NCBI GenBank assembly: GCA_029256565.1
Contig: JAQSXQ010000211.1
Coordinates: 1-5,042, forward strand
Direction of reading: 5' to 3'
From: Mycobacterium sp.
GTDB lineage: Bacteria > Actinomycetota > Actinomycetes > Mycobacteriales > Mycobacteriaceae
DNA: 5,042 bases
How positions within the stretch are numbered: position 1 is the stretch's first letter; each line of letters begins with the position of its first letter. This document shows positions 4,807-5,042 of this stretch, one piece after another. The notes under the pieces are model-generated. The model saw only the letters and a program-made list of their open reading frames with translations. It ran no database searches and was not told the origin of the DNA. The position numbers and the translations under genes are program-made.

Positions 4807-5042
4807 GTGCCGAACCAGATCGTCGTCGCGGGCGCACTGATCGCCGGGGCGACGCTGCTGGTGGCCCAGCGCGAACGACCGGCGGAACTGGCCGGGTTGT
4901 GGGAACTGCCCGGCGGCAAGGTGGCGGCGGGGGAGAGCGACGCCGAGGCACTCGCACGCGAACTCGACGAGGAACTCGGCGCCGTGGTGACCGTCGGCGC
5001 GCGACTGGGCGCCGACGTCGCCCTGGGTGGCGGGATGACCCT
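4807..5042 (+). CDS. mutT2: Nudix hydrolase MutT2, N-terminal part (runs off right edge)
   Basis: 78 codons from GTG at 4807 are visible. The product starts MPNQIVVAGALI and has LAGLWELPGGK (28-38) leading into a complete Nudix box: G37-x5-E43-x7-R51-E52-L53-x-E55-E56-x-G58. The Nudix glutamates bind the magnesium used to cleave nucleoside triphosphates to monophosphates plus pyrophosphate. Mycobacterial MutT2 is reported to act mainly on dCTP and 5-methyl-CTP, so the role is nucleotide-pool control. The GTG start is backed by the leaderless promoter geometry and by the family's N-terminus, where QIVVAGALI begins at about residue 4. The C-terminal part, which carries substrate-recognition residues, lies outside the window. 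Confidence 0.92.
   Translation, partial: MPNQIVVAGALIAGATLLVAQRERPAELAGLWELPGGKVAAGESDAEALARELDEELGAVVTVGARLGADVALGGGMT

Overview
The window is GC-rich (by eye near 70%), strongly G/C at third codon positions, and carries a gene order I recognise from mycobacteria: an HhH-GPD protein, two divergent Ala/Pro-rich secreted proteins, the GT-C mannosyltransferase PimE, a pterin-4a-carbinolamine dehydratase and MutT2. This corresponds to the Rv1156 - Rv1157c - Rv1158c - pimE (Rv1159) - Rv1159A - mutT2 (Rv1160) block of M. tuberculosis. A LytS-like sensor kinase at the left edge and a DUF1059-type mini-gene are not part of the M. tuberculosis block as I remember it. A fast-growing or environmental mycobacterium (Mycolicibacterium type) is the likeliest source. 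The species is inferred from memory of synteny, not from a search.

Layout. 1-374 (minus): N-terminus of a membrane sensor histidine kinase, cut by the window edge. 438-1016 (plus): HhH-GPD protein with a leaderless-type promoter. 1154-1303 (plus): a 49-residue Cys/His protein of DUF1059 type. 1341-1417: a strong hairpin that should terminate transcription in both directions. 1429-2484 and 2530-3183 (minus): two related signal-peptide-bearing Ala/Pro-rich proteins, probably co-transcribed from a promoter near 3220-3247. 3184-3314: divergent control region with an array of GTNAC half-sites. 3315-4520 (plus): pimE, whose 3' end overlaps the convergent dehydratase gene (4498-4782, minus) by 23 bp. 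4787-4802: a perfect 16-bp palindrome forming two back-to-back -10 elements that serve the dehydratase and mutT2 (4807 to the right edge, plus).

How it works together. The middle is cell-envelope biology: PimE adds the fifth mannose to phosphatidylinositol mannosides, and the divergent pair makes exported Ala/Pro-rich proteins of unknown role. The flanks are housekeeping or nucleotide/cofactor functions (possible DNA-repair fold, nucleotide-pool sanitising, pterin recycling). No phage, IS, CRISPR, tRNA or rRNA was seen. The most interesting signals are regulatory: the symmetric divergent leaderless promoter at 4787-4802, the GTNAC array at 3213-3252, the repeated -10/N6/start-codon geometry at up to four genes, and a duplicated, in-frame coding-plus-stop segment at the end of the HhH-GPD gene.
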